Assembly (NCBI GenBank): GCA_017934745.1
Contig: JAGBIY010000017.1
Coordinates: 27,523 to 91,522, forward strand
Source of the DNA: Treponema sp.
Lineage (GTDB): Bacteria; Spirochaetota; Spirochaetia; Treponematales; Treponemataceae
DNA length: 64,000 nt
Direction of reading: 5' to 3'
The notes beneath the pieces were generated by a model, which had not been told where the DNA came from, ran no database searches, and saw only the letters and a list, made by a program, of their open reading frames with translations. The position numbers and the translations under genes were made by a program. Numbering within the stretch: the stretch's first letter is position 1; every line of letters begins with the position of its first letter. This document shows positions 1 through 5,941 of the stretch, in pieces.

Positions 1-320
1 TGTCCCGCCGGATGCAGCTTTATTCCGCAGTAGTCGAACGCCCCCGCCGCGCTCTCCACGCTGATTCCCTGCTCGGCGTATTTTGGAATGAACCAGAGAT
101 ACGGCCGCGCGGTCAGTACATCAGACTCGAAGTTCAAGGCGTACTCGATTTCCTCCTCCACCCTCAAAAGCTCCGCGTCGTCGCGGCAGCTTGACGTTGA
201 GGAATAGCGGATTTCGGTGACGCCTGTTTTTGCAGAGAGCCTTTCGATAAGAGCGAACAGTTCAAGCGCGTCGTAGTAGATTTCGTTGAACTGCCCGATG
301 TGGACGTGGTGGTCGGTCAT
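1..320 (-). CDS. amidohydrolase/PHP-like metal-dependent hydrolase, N-terminal part
   Basis: This gene starts at the ATG whose complement lies at 318-320 and runs off the left edge, so only about 106 N-terminal residues are visible. The protein opens with MTDHHVHIGQFNEIYYDAL. The early H-x-H pair is the usual first metal-binding motif of amidohydrolase-fold (TIM-barrel) enzymes. Further on, the stretch around Y-C-G-I-K-L-H-P resembles the strand-plus-histidine motif of the same fold. No signal peptide is seen, so it is probably cytoplasmic. The substrate cannot be told from this fragment. The family assignment rests on short motifs only. Confidence 0.6.
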   Translation of the reverse strand, partial: MTDHHVHIGQFNEIYYDALELFALIERLSAKTGVTEIRYSSTSSCRDDAELLRVEEEIEYALNFESDVLTARPYLWFIPKYAEQGISVESAAGAFDYCGIKLHPAG

Positions 321-389
321 GAGTTTAATAAAGAAAAAGCAGGACAAATCGTGGTGAAGTGCCCTGCTGTGTGGAACTAATAATAATTG

Positions 390-587
390 TCAACAATTGA
401 CACTGATGACTTCTTCAAATCCGTTCCATGATTTTATCCAGATATGCCCTTGATTACTGCCGATAAAACCTTTTGCAGTTGCAAGTGCAGCCTGCTTGCT
501 TGGTAGATTCGATGCAGAATCAGTCATAGAGCCTTTCTTTCTGACATCCCATTTTCCATCGGCTTTTTCAATGATGATGTAATTCAT
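390..587 (-). CDS. DUF2188-type small protein
   Basis: A 65-residue protein with an early 'DGKWDVRKKGS' segment and a later helix 'SKQAALATAKGFI', the pattern of DUF2188: a short beta hairpin around Gly-Lys-Trp, then a T/S-K-x-x-A-x-x-x-A helix. The function of this family is not established. It is the last gene of a leftward group 1228-390 with two zinc-ribbon proteins. Two relatives with the same pattern lie at 49306-49503 and, more weakly, at 49040-49291. Both groups sit beside XRE regulators and copies of the hydrophobic-peptide locus, so the gene seems to travel with that accessory module. A short palindrome, AGAAtcgTTCT, lies about 20 bases upstream. Confidence 0.65.
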   Translation of the reverse strand: MNYIIIEKADGKWDVRKKGSMTDSASNLPSKQAALATAKGFIGSNQGHIWIKSWNGFEEVISVNC

Positions 588-649
588 AGTTCACCTCTTA
601 TTGTAAGAATCGTTCTAAATTTCGCCATAGGCGATACATACTTCTTTGT

Positions 650-997
650 TTATATCAACTCCCAATAATGACCAGATTTTGATTTTGGGCATTTTATTTT
701 TACAAAAACAGGTCCAGTCTCATCTCCTTTTGCATTCATGCCGCAATAGTAACATCTGAAGTGATAAGGCCAAATGATATCATCCTCGTCTAGAGGCTCA
801 TTTTTATTGTCATCTTCATTAGACGGATAATATGATTTCCCGTCTGTCCAACCACAGTTTTCGCATTTGTAGCGACCTGTATCATAATTGAAAATTACAC
901 TGTTCTCACCACATTTACCACAGTAACCGCCTGCCATAAACAAGCCTGTTCCAAGATTTAATGCATACGACGGCTTTATATTTTTTAATGTTTTCAT
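650..997 (-). CDS. zinc-ribbon protein of unknown function
   Basis: A 115-residue protein. After an N-terminal stretch (MKTLKNIKPSYALNLGTG) it has CGKCG and CENCG pairs about 20 residues apart, a classic zinc ribbon, then an acidic linker (DEDD-type) and another CYYCG pair with a later single Cys that could form a second knuckle. The start has a GAGGA ribosome-binding site. It sits 24 bases downstream of the smaller zinc-ribbon gene at 1022-1228 and is probably co-transcribed with it. Its N-terminal 17 residues recur in a 23-codon ORF at 1592-1663. DNA or RNA binding is possible, but nothing in the sequence proves a function. Confidence 0.6.
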   Translation of the reverse strand: MKTLKNIKPSYALNLGTGLFMAGGYCGKCGENSVIFNYDTGRYKCENCGWTDGKSYYPSNEDDNKNEPLDEDDIIWPYHFRCYYCGMNAKGDETGPVFVKIKCPKSKSGHYWELI

Positions 998-1021
998 GAT
1001 AAAATCCTCTATTGTATTACT

Positions 1022-1228
1022 TTAAGCTTCAGTAAGACCGCAACTGGTGCAAGTTCCGTTATAGATTGTCCATGTTTTGCATTTTGGACACTTTTTTCCT
1101 TTACCGATTTTTTCACCATCCCAGTCTGGTTCTAGCGCTACCCAATCGCAGTTGCTACATAGCATGCCATGCCCCTCTTTATAAACCGTAAACTTCTTGC
1201 ATTTCGGACATTGCAATCCTTTTGCCAT
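1022..1228 (-). CDS. small double zinc-ribbon protein
   Basis: A 68-residue protein starting MAKGLQCPKCKKFTVY. It carries CPKC, CSNC, CPKC and CTSC pairs, that is, two tandem four-cysteine zinc ribbons separated by an acidic W-x-x-x-x-P-D-W-D-G linker. I chose this start over upstream in-frame codons because AAGGAG lies at ideal spacing before it and because the upstream part overlaps the divergent gene at 1301. It is the first gene of the leftward group 1228-390 and shares its upstream region with the XRE regulator at 1301, with an inverted repeat between them. Function unknown. Confidence 0.6.
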   Translation of the reverse strand: MAKGLQCPKCKKFTVYKEGHGMLCSNCDWVALEPDWDGEKIGKGKKCPKCKTWTIYNGTCTSCGLTEA

Positions 1229-1253
1229 AAAACACTCCTTGTTTAATAGAATT

Positions 1254-1288
1254 TTCGAGAAGCGAGACATTTCTTCTCTTTTCTCGAA
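1254..1288. promoter_or_regulatory. inverted repeat, likely XRE operator
   Basis: The arms TTCGAGAA (1254-1261) and TTCTCGAA (1281-1288) are exact inverted repeats lying in the 72-base divergent region between the zinc-ribbon operon and the XRE gene at 1301. The position suggests autoregulation by that XRE protein and control of both directions. No binding data; inferred from symmetry and position. Confidence 0.4.
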
Positions 1289-1300
1289 TAAAGTGAGAGA

Positions 1301-1579
1301 ATGAGTTATTTGGATGATTTCAGAATGAATGTGAAATATTACCGGGAGCAAAGGCGCATATCACAACTTGATTTGGCAATGCTCTGCGATTGCGGCAACG
1401 GTACGATTGGAGGAATTGAATCGGGAAAGGCAAAGCCGTCCTTTGACATGATGATAAAAATCGCGGAGGCGTTGAAAGTGAATCCCGCCGACCTTTTTAT
1501 CCGTAATTCCTCAAGAAGCAAAGTAGAACTCAAAGATTCCCTGAAAACATATTTCGATACGATTTTGGCTCGTCTGTAA
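1301..1579 (+). CDS. XRE-family transcriptional regulator
   Basis: A 92-residue protein with a single helix-turn-helix of the XRE/Cro type over residues about 8-62 (VKYYREQRRISQLDLAMLC, then GTIGGIESGKAKPSFDMM), followed by a short C-terminal tail. It is transcribed divergently from the zinc-ribbon genes, with an inverted repeat in the shared upstream region. No enzymatic domain is present. It is probably the local repressor of the accessory module at 0.4-3.2 kb, though this is an inference from position. The ribosome-binding site before the ATG (GTGAGAGA) is weak. Confidence 0.8.
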   Translation: MSYLDDFRMNVKYYREQRRISQLDLAMLCDCGNGTIGGIESGKAKPSFDMMIKIAEALKVNPADLFIRNSSRSKVELKDSLKTYFDTILARL

Positions 1580-1591
1580 AAACAACTTCAA

Positions 1592-1663
1592 TCAATCTCT
1601 TGATAACACTTCCTTTCCCATTTCCACGGCATAAGCAGGCTTGATGTTCTTCATTGATTTCAT
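1592..1663 (-). pseudogene. 23-codon ORF matching the N-terminus of the zinc-ribbon protein at 650-997
   Basis: The minus strand reads M-K-S-M-K-N-I-K-P-A-Y-A-V-E-M-G-K-E-V then four more residues and a stop. The first part aligns with the start of the zinc-ribbon protein at 650-997 (MKTLKNIKPSYALNLGTG). It keeps a very good ribbon of AGGAGG about eight bases before the ATG. It is either a truncated remnant of a second zinc-ribbon gene or a retained micro-peptide. The retained ribosome-binding site is the only hint that it is still expressed. Confidence 0.45.
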
Positions 1664-1687
1664 ATCGATTCCTCCTGATAAGTTTTC

Positions 1688-1730
1688 ACTTGATTCGGTA
1701 GGTGAAGATTTCGTATCTACTGAATCAAGT
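1688..1730. promoter_or_regulatory. long inverted repeat upstream of XRE gene, likely operator
   Basis: ACTTGATTC (1688-1696) and GAATCAAGT (1722-1730) are exact inverted arms, extended inward by GTAG (1698-1701) and CTAC (1717-1720) after one mismatched position. The element lies about 70 bases before the XRE gene at 1803. The paralogous XRE gene at 49652 has an inverted repeat of similar arm length and spacing at 49564-49609, although the arm sequences differ. Confidence 0.45.
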
Positions 1731-1802
1731 AGTTTAAATATATTACAACCTCTTTAGGAAGTCAAATTTTTTCCAAACTTCGTTTTGTGGTAGTTTTAAA
1801 GA

Positions 1803-2147
1803 ATGAACTTCAGTACACGGCTAAAAGAAGAAATTGAATTCGCCAATTTGCGCTACAAAGAACTTGCCGAGAAATCAGGCGTTCCCGAACGGGCGTTGTA
1901 TAATTATGTCGCGACAAAAAATCCTTGCATGCCGCCTGCTGATGTCGCCGTAAAAATCGCGGACGCTTTGGGCGTTTCTGTTGAATACCTGGTGACCGGA
2001 AAAATGCGAAACACCAAGGAAATGCAAACGGATTTTAGGAAATTCCGCAAATATTCCGAGCTTCTTGATAAAATCGACCTGCTTACCGAACAGCAAATCA
2101 ATTTAATTCGCCTTCTTGTTTCTGAAATTTCCATGTGGAAAAAATGA
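1803..2147 (+). CDS. XRE-family regulator, paralogue of the gene at 49652
   Basis: A 114-residue protein with an N-terminal helix-turn-helix (KELAEKSGVPERALYNYVAT, then ADVAVKIADALGVSVEYLVTGK) and a C-terminal helix 'LTEQQINLIRLLVSEI'. The protein at 49652-49981 has the same plan (KELAEMTGISKHTLDHYLAT and AVKIAHALHTSVENLVCGK), so the two are paralogues. This gene lies directly upstream of peptide locus 1. A decayed tail resembling its C-terminal helix lies just before peptide locus 2. The regulator and peptide loci therefore seem to be inherited together; whether it controls them is not shown. Confidence 0.8.
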   Translation: MNFSTRLKEEIEFANLRYKELAEKSGVPERALYNYVATKNPCMPPADVAVKIADALGVSVEYLVTGKMRNTKEMQTDFRKFRKYSELLDKIDLLTEQQINLIRLLVSEISMWKK

Positions 2148-2175
2148 CGCAAATTTTTGTCCCAGCTGAGGCGTG

Positions 2176-2204
2176 TTCACAATTGTCTGAAATCAACCGA
2201 TAAT
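2176..2204 (+). promoter_or_regulatory. candidate promoter of peptide locus 1
   Basis: TTCACA (2176-2181) and GATAAT (2199-2204) are separated by 17 bases, a good sigma-70-like fit. The string CCGATAATCTAAC recurs at the same place in locus 2 (GATAAT at 2807-2812), which supports it as a real -10. Predicted transcription start is near 2211, at the base of a hairpin AGTTTCcacaaGAAACT. Confidence 0.5.
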
Positions 2205-2210
2205 CTAACC

Positions 2211-2545
2211 AGTTTCCACAAGAAACTGCGCGACCATAGGGGCTCTCGCGGGTCCCGAAGGTGTTGGCGGTTGCTCTTCAATCTCTACCGAACGTTGCGA
2301 AACGTGCGGAATAAAGTTTTGGAGGGCGTGCAATGACAGCGAAAATCATTTTGGTTTTGGCGATTGCCTGCTTTTTCTTGGCAGGCTATCCCGCTTGGTA
2401 ATTGCGCTCTCTCGCTGAAAAGTCCAGAGAGTAAAAAATAACCGCCTAAGTCTCTCAACTTGGCGGCTTTTACCAAAAAGTGAAGGCCAACCGTAACATT
2501 TGGAAATGTTGACGCATTTCCGTGGTTGCGCTTCTTTTTTTATTT
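2211..2545 (+). other. structured small-peptide locus, copy 1
   Basis: A unit of about 335 bases: candidate promoter; 5' hairpin AGTTTC/GAAACT; second hairpin GGGGCTC tcg CGGGTCCC (2239-2256) with G-T pairs; the segment CGGTTGCTCTTC (2268-2279); the peptide ORF 2333-2401; a hairpin CCGCC-t-AAGT/ACTT-GGCGG just after the ORF; and a 3' stem starting GAAGGCCAACC (2482-2492) and ending GGTTGCGCTTC followed by seven T residues. The segment at 2268-2279 can also pair with 2482-2493 (one mismatch, one G-U). Three other copies exist, at 2819-3153, 48350-48772 and 50033-50372. Ends are predicted, not measured. Confidence 0.55.
2333..2401 (+). CDS. 22-residue hydrophobic peptide, toxin-like (copy 1)
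   Basis: ATG at 2333 with GGAGGG six bases upstream. The peptide begins MTAKIILVLAIACFF and ends GYPAW: one short membrane-length hydrophobic stretch after a single positive charge. Relatives at 2947-3018 and 50192-50263 keep the same length, hydrophobicity, ribosome-binding-site spacing and the ending G-Y-(P/Q)-x-W while their DNA has diverged, which argues for selection on the protein. Size and character match membrane-acting toxins of type I systems (for example TisB, Ibs and Fst), but no sequence homology to a named family is claimed. A leader peptide or small membrane regulator is possible. Confidence 0.6.
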   Translation: MTAKIILVLAIACFFLAGYPAW

Positions 2546-2550
2546 TAGTC

Positions 2551-2676
2551 CGTCGCCTGCCCTTTGTCAAATTTCGCGCGCATGCGTTGAACGCCTGCGG
2601 TCTATCAGAACTGCAAATCGCACACATCCAGACAATCATCAACGACATTGTTAAAGTCAAGGCAGCAAACGCCTAA
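2551..2676 (+). pseudogene. C-terminal remnant, possibly of an XRE regulator
   Basis: An open stretch without its own start ends LSELQIAHIQTIINDIVKVK plus five residues and a stop. It resembles the C-terminal helix of the XRE proteins at 1803 (LTEQQINLIRLLVSEI) and 49652. It lies between peptide loci 1 and 2, the place held by the intact XRE gene before locus 1. The most likely reading is a decayed duplicate of the regulator; the alignment is short. Confidence 0.35.
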
Positions 2677-2702
2677 TCATAGAAAAATCCCACACATGCG
2701 CA

Positions 2703-2776
2703 GAATTGCACCGCAATTCTTGGCGACGGCTGCCGCCAATTAGCAACTCCTAGGACACACTCGGCTCTTGGCAGCG
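2703..2776 (+). repeat. dispersed hairpin repeat (second copy at 48590-48664)
   Basis: Starts with the hairpin GAATTGCaccGCAATTC, continues through a CCTAGGA segment and ends CTTGGCA. A diverged copy in the same orientation lies at 48590-48664, inside peptide locus 3 where its ORF should be. No coding potential is seen; it may be a small non-autonomous repeat. Confidence 0.45.
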
Positions 2777-2818
2777 TTCTCCCTCAATCCCACATTCAAA
2801 TCCGCCGATAATCTAACT

Positions 2819-3153
2819 AGTTTCCTCAAGAAACTGTGCGACCATAGGGACTCTCGCGAGTCCCGACAAGAATGGCGGTTGGTCTTTCTGGCTCCAGTGG
2901 CTTTGCCGTACGGTGAAGTCAAAAACTTTAGCTAGGGGGGACGTGCGTGACAAGAAAAGAAATCATCATGATTTTGGCGATAATCGCGCTTTTTTTGCTC
3001 GGTTATCCCACTTGGTAAACGCGCCTCTTTTCGCAAACATAGCGTGAGAGCAAAAAAATAGCCGCCTAGTCTAGCACACTAAGCGGCGGTGTCCATACGG
3101 ACATTCAAACTTGTGATGAAGACCAACCGTATTCTTGGTTGCGCTTCTTTTTT
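2819..3153 (+). other. structured small-peptide locus, copy 2
   Basis: Same plan and length as copy 1. The -10-like GATAAT is at 2807-2812. Hairpins: AGTTTC/GAAACT at the predicted 5' end and GGGACTCtcgcGAGTCCC. In the latter, copy 1 has G-T pairs where copy 2 has A-T and T-A, compensatory changes that support an RNA stem. CGGTTGGTCTT (2876-2886) is exactly complementary to AAGACCAACCG (3119-3129), so the 5' part can pair with the strand that also forms the 3' terminator stem. A GCCGC-type hairpin follows the ORF. The end is a run of seven T residues. Confidence 0.6.
2947..3018 (+). CDS. 23-residue hydrophobic peptide, toxin-like (copy 2)
   Basis: GTG start with GGGGGG six bases upstream. 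It reads M-T-R-K-E-I-I-M-I-L-A-I-I-A-L-F-L-L and ends GYPTW. Compared with copy 1, there are two or three charges at the N-terminus, then a continuous hydrophobic segment and the same G-Y-P-x-W ending. The flanking hairpins and ribosome-binding site are conserved as in the other copies. It is far below the usual gene-calling length, so it is easily missed. A membrane-active toxin of a type I system is the leading idea, by analogy only. Confidence 0.6.
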   Translation: MTRKEIIMILAIIALFLLGYPTW

Positions 3154-3474
3154 CTATTATATCGGCAATTCCCCGAAAAATCCATCAATTTGGCAATGCT
3201 TTTTCTATCTGGGACACCTGGGTCATCTTTAAACGCCTGCCGCCGCACTCTCGTGACGTTCTCCTTTGGTTGTTCCCATGTTAAACTCTGCCGATTATAC
3301 GGGGTGCAAAAAACGTTTTCAAGACTGTTTATCCTGCTCGACACGGCAGACTTTGTATATTTTGTTGGCGGGCGTATTCTTTTTGAAACGGGGATTGAAA
3401 AATCAAATTCCGTGAAATTCCAATTTTAATTCGTAAAACTTTCTTGTTTATAGCTTGTTTCTCGGTCAATATTC

Positions 3475-3480
3475 TATAAT
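3475..3480 (+). promoter_or_regulatory. -10-like TATAAT upstream of the GH28 gene
   Basis: A perfect TATAAT lies about 77 bases before the GH28 start, in an otherwise AT-rich stretch. No convincing -35 box stands at 16-18 bases, so only the -10 is proposed. The roughly 320 bases between peptide locus 2 and this site hold no gene that I can support. Confidence 0.3.
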
Positions 3481-3556
3481 GAATGGCGGTGCGGAATTTT
3501 CGAATCTGCATCGGGAATCGGCATCGCCGCCCATTTTGGAAAATCAGAGGAAATAA

Positions 3557-4912
3557 ATGAAAGAAATCACACTCGAAGCGTTTGGTGGAAAAGCCGACGG
3601 AAAATTCAACAACACTGGAGCGTTCGCCCTTGCGTTCGCGGAATTGGCAAGAAACGGCGGTGGAAAGCTCACTCTCTCGAAAGGCGTGTGGTCCACAGGC
3701 CCAATCGACATCCCTTCGGACACTACATTGGAAATTTCGGAGGGCGCGGAAATCTCGTTCATATTCGACCCGAACCTTTATCCACCGGCTTTCACCCGCT
3801 GGGAAGGCGTTGAGTGCTACGCCATGCATCCGCTCGTGTTCTCTTCGCACACGAAGAACGTCAAAATCACTGGAAAGGGAACGATAAACGGAAACGGAGA
3901 GCCTTGGTGGAAGCTCAAGAAGGCCAAGAAGGACGCCGGCCAGACGGAACCGCAGGAGTCGTACGAGAAGGTCTTGGCGGCCATGAACCCTGGATATGAG
4001 AACCAGCCGGGCGGCGGTGGCGGAAGGGAAATCCAGTTCCTCCGTCCGAGCCTTTTGGAAGTCTCGTTCGCCGAGAACGTCACAATCGAGGGCGTGACGA
4101 TAAAGGATTCTCCGTTCTGGACAGTCCACCCGCTCTATGTGAAGAACCTCACGCTCAAAGACCTCCACATCGAGAATCCATACACGGCTCCGAACACCGA
4201 CGGAATCGACGTGGACTCTTGCGAGAACGTCCTCATCGAGAACTGCTTCGTGTCTGTGGGCGACGACGGAATCTGCATCAAGTCCGGCTCTGGCCCTGAC
4301 GGAATCAGAATCAACAAGCCGACCGTGAACGTGGAGATAAAGGGCTGCACAGTGAGGAATGCGCACGGAGGAATCGTGCTCGGCTCCGAGACCGCCGCTG
4401 GAATGAGCGGAATCCACGCTTCCGACTGCGATGTTTCTGGAACCGACCGCGGAATCAGAATCAAGTCCAGAAGGGGAAGGGGCGGCGACATCAACGACAT
4501 CGAGTTGAAGAACCTCGTGATGAACGACACTCTCTGCCCGATAGCGATGAACATGTACTACAAGTGCGGAATCACCGACCAGAAGTCGCCTCTGTTCAGC
4601 CTGGAGAAGCAGCCCGTGACTTCCGAGACCCCGCGCATCCACAACGTGAAAATCATCGGCTGCAAGGGAACCGGCTGCAAGGCCTCTGCGGGATTCATCG
4701 TGGGACTTCCGGAGATGCCAATCGACAACCTCGAAATCCGCGACTGCTACTTCACGACTGACGAGACATCCGACCGCTCTCCAATGGAAAGCGACATGTT
4801 CTACGGACTCCCGGAAGTCACCGAAAAGTCGTTCAGGATTTTGAACGCGCCTGGACTCAAGCTTGAGAACGTGAAGATTGAGGGGCCAAAAGAGACTTTC
4901 ATCTATAAATAG
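3557..4912 (+). CDS. glycoside hydrolase family 28 (polygalacturonase-like)
   Basis: A 451-residue right-handed beta-helix enzyme predicted to hydrolyse alpha-1,4-galacturonide (or rhamnogalacturonan) bonds. Family-28 motifs are in order: NTDGID near residue 213, GDDGICIKSG near 235 holding the paired catalytic aspartates, AHGG near 270 (the usual G-H-G site) and RIKS near 300. It begins MKEITLEAFGGKADG with no signal peptide, so it probably acts on imported oligogalacturonides in the cytoplasm. A sugar-binding lipoprotein follows 33 bases downstream. The altronate dehydratase at 50845 serves the same pathway. Exo versus endo action cannot be told. AGAGGA precedes the start. Confidence 0.88.
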   Translation: MKEITLEAFGGKADGKFNNTGAFALAFAELARNGGGKLTLSKGVWSTGPIDIPSDTTLEISEGAEISFIFDPNLYPPAFTRWEGVECYAMHPLVFSSHTKNVKITGKGTINGNGEPWWKLKKAKKDAGQTEPQESYEKVLAAMNPGYENQPGGGGGREIQFLRPSLLEVSFAENVTIEGVTIKDSPFWTVHPLYVKNLTLKDLHIENPYTAPNTDGIDVDSCENVLIENCFVSVGDDGICIKSGSGPDGIRINKPTVNVEIKGCTVRNAHGGIVLGSETAAGMSGIHASDCDVSGTDRGIRIKSRRGRGGDINDIELKNLVMNDTLCPIAMNMYYKCGITDQKSPLFSLEKQPVTSETPRIHNVKIIGCKGTGCKASAGFIVGLPEMPIDNLEIRDCYFTTDETSDRSPMESDMFYGLPEVTEKSFRILNAPGLKLENVKIEGPKETFIYK

Positions 4913-4945
4913 AAGGGAATCGGCTTTTTTTGTTTCGGAGAAGAT

Positions 4946-5938
4946 ATGAGAATAAAAAGAATTCTTTTTTCTGCTTTCGCATTTTCTGTTCTGCTTTTCT
5001 CTTGCAATTCAAAAAAGAGCGAGGTGAAGACGGAAAACAAGAAAATCATCACTGTCGGATATGCGCAGGTCGGGCACGAGTCCGACTGGAGGCTTGCGAA
5101 CACGAAGTCGTTCAAGGACACGTTCACGGCCGAGAACGGATACAACCTGATTTTCGTTGATGCCGACAACTCGCAGGAAAGCCAAATCGCCGCGATGAGG
5201 GATTTCATCTCGCAGAAAGTGGACTACATCGTTTTGGCTCCCGCCGTGGAGACTGGCTGGGACGAAATCCTCAAAGAAGCGAAAAACGCCGGAATTCCGG
5301 TCATTCTATCCGACAGACAGCTCAAAGTCGCTGACGAATCGCTCTATCTCTGCTGGGTCGGAGGAAACTTCCTCCGCGAGGGCCGGGAAAGCGTGAAGTG
5401 GCTTGAGCGTTATCTGGACAAAAAAGGCCGATCCGAAGACAGCATCAACATCGTCGACCTTCAAGGTTCCCTTGGCTCGTCCGCTCAGAAAGGGCGCACG
5501 AAGGGAATCGAGGAAGGCATCCGCGCCCATGACACATGGCACCTTGTGGCGAGGGAGAGCGGCGACTTCAACCAGGAGAAGGGGCGGCAGACGATGGCGA
5601 AAATCATCGGGGAGATAGGTGCCGACACGATAGACGTGGTGTTCGCGGAGAACGACGACATGGCGTGGGGCGCGATAGACTCCCTGAAAGCCGCTGGGAA
5701 GAATCCCGGAAAGGACGTGATAATCGTCAGCTTCGACGCGGTGAAGGAATCGTTCAACAGAATCCTCAAAGGAGAAATCAACTGCACATGCGAATGCAAT
5801 CCGCTGCACGGCCCCAGGGTCGACGAGATAATCAAGACGCTCGAACGCGGTGAGCCGGTCGACAGAATCCAGTACGTCTCGGAGGGCGTGTTCGACGAGG
5901 AAAACGCCGCGGCCGCCCTTCCTACAAGAGCCTACTAG
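4946..5938 (+). CDS. sugar ABC transporter substrate-binding lipoprotein (YtfQ/RbsB-like)
   Basis: A 330-residue periplasmic-binding protein. It has a lipoprotein signal (ILFSAFAFSVLLFSC; lipidation Cys near residue 20) and a two-lobe type-I fold: 'ITVGYAQVGHESDWRLAN', 'VDYIVLAPAVETGWDEILKEA', 'GIPVILSDR' and a C-terminal 'DDMAWGAIDSLKAAGKNPG' segment typical of ribose/galactofuranose-type binders. It would hand a sugar to an ABC permease, none of which is adjacent. It follows the GH28 gene by 33 bases with a GGAG ribosome-binding site, so the pair may be one operon and the ligand may be a pectin-derived sugar; this last point is inference. Confidence 0.85.
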   Translation: MRIKRILFSAFAFSVLLFSCNSKKSEVKTENKKIITVGYAQVGHESDWRLANTKSFKDTFTAENGYNLIFVDADNSQESQIAAMRDFISQKVDYIVLAPAVETGWDEILKEAKNAGIPVILSDRQLKVADESLYLCWVGGNFLREGRESVKWLERYLDKKGRSEDSINIVDLQGSLGSSAQKGRTKGIEEGIRAHDTWHLVARESGDFNQEKGRQTMAKIIGEIGADTIDVVFAENDDMAWGAIDSLKAAGKNPGKDVIIVSFDAVKESFNRILKGEINCTCECNPLHGPRVDEIIKTLERGEPVDRIQYVSEGVFDEENAAAALPTRAY

Positions 5939-5941
5939 CCG

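Noticed and set aside
2211-2545. Peptide loci as integron attC sites
   Set aside because: Treponemes can carry integrons and the GCCGCC hairpins suggested attC, but the conserved unit includes an ORF, promoter and terminator, the expected core sites GTTRRRY/RYYYAAC were not found in matching positions, and no integrase is present.
2346-2660. 104-codon minus-strand frame across peptide locus 1
   Set aside because: It runs antisense through the conserved hairpins and the peptide ORF and is not preserved in the other copies, so it is not supported as a gene.
3329-4642. 437-codon open frame on the minus strand opposite the GH28 gene
   Set aside because: It mirrors the codon structure of a clear GH28 gene, is rich in Arg/Val/His with no domain, and has no ribosome-binding site. 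It is a frame shadow.
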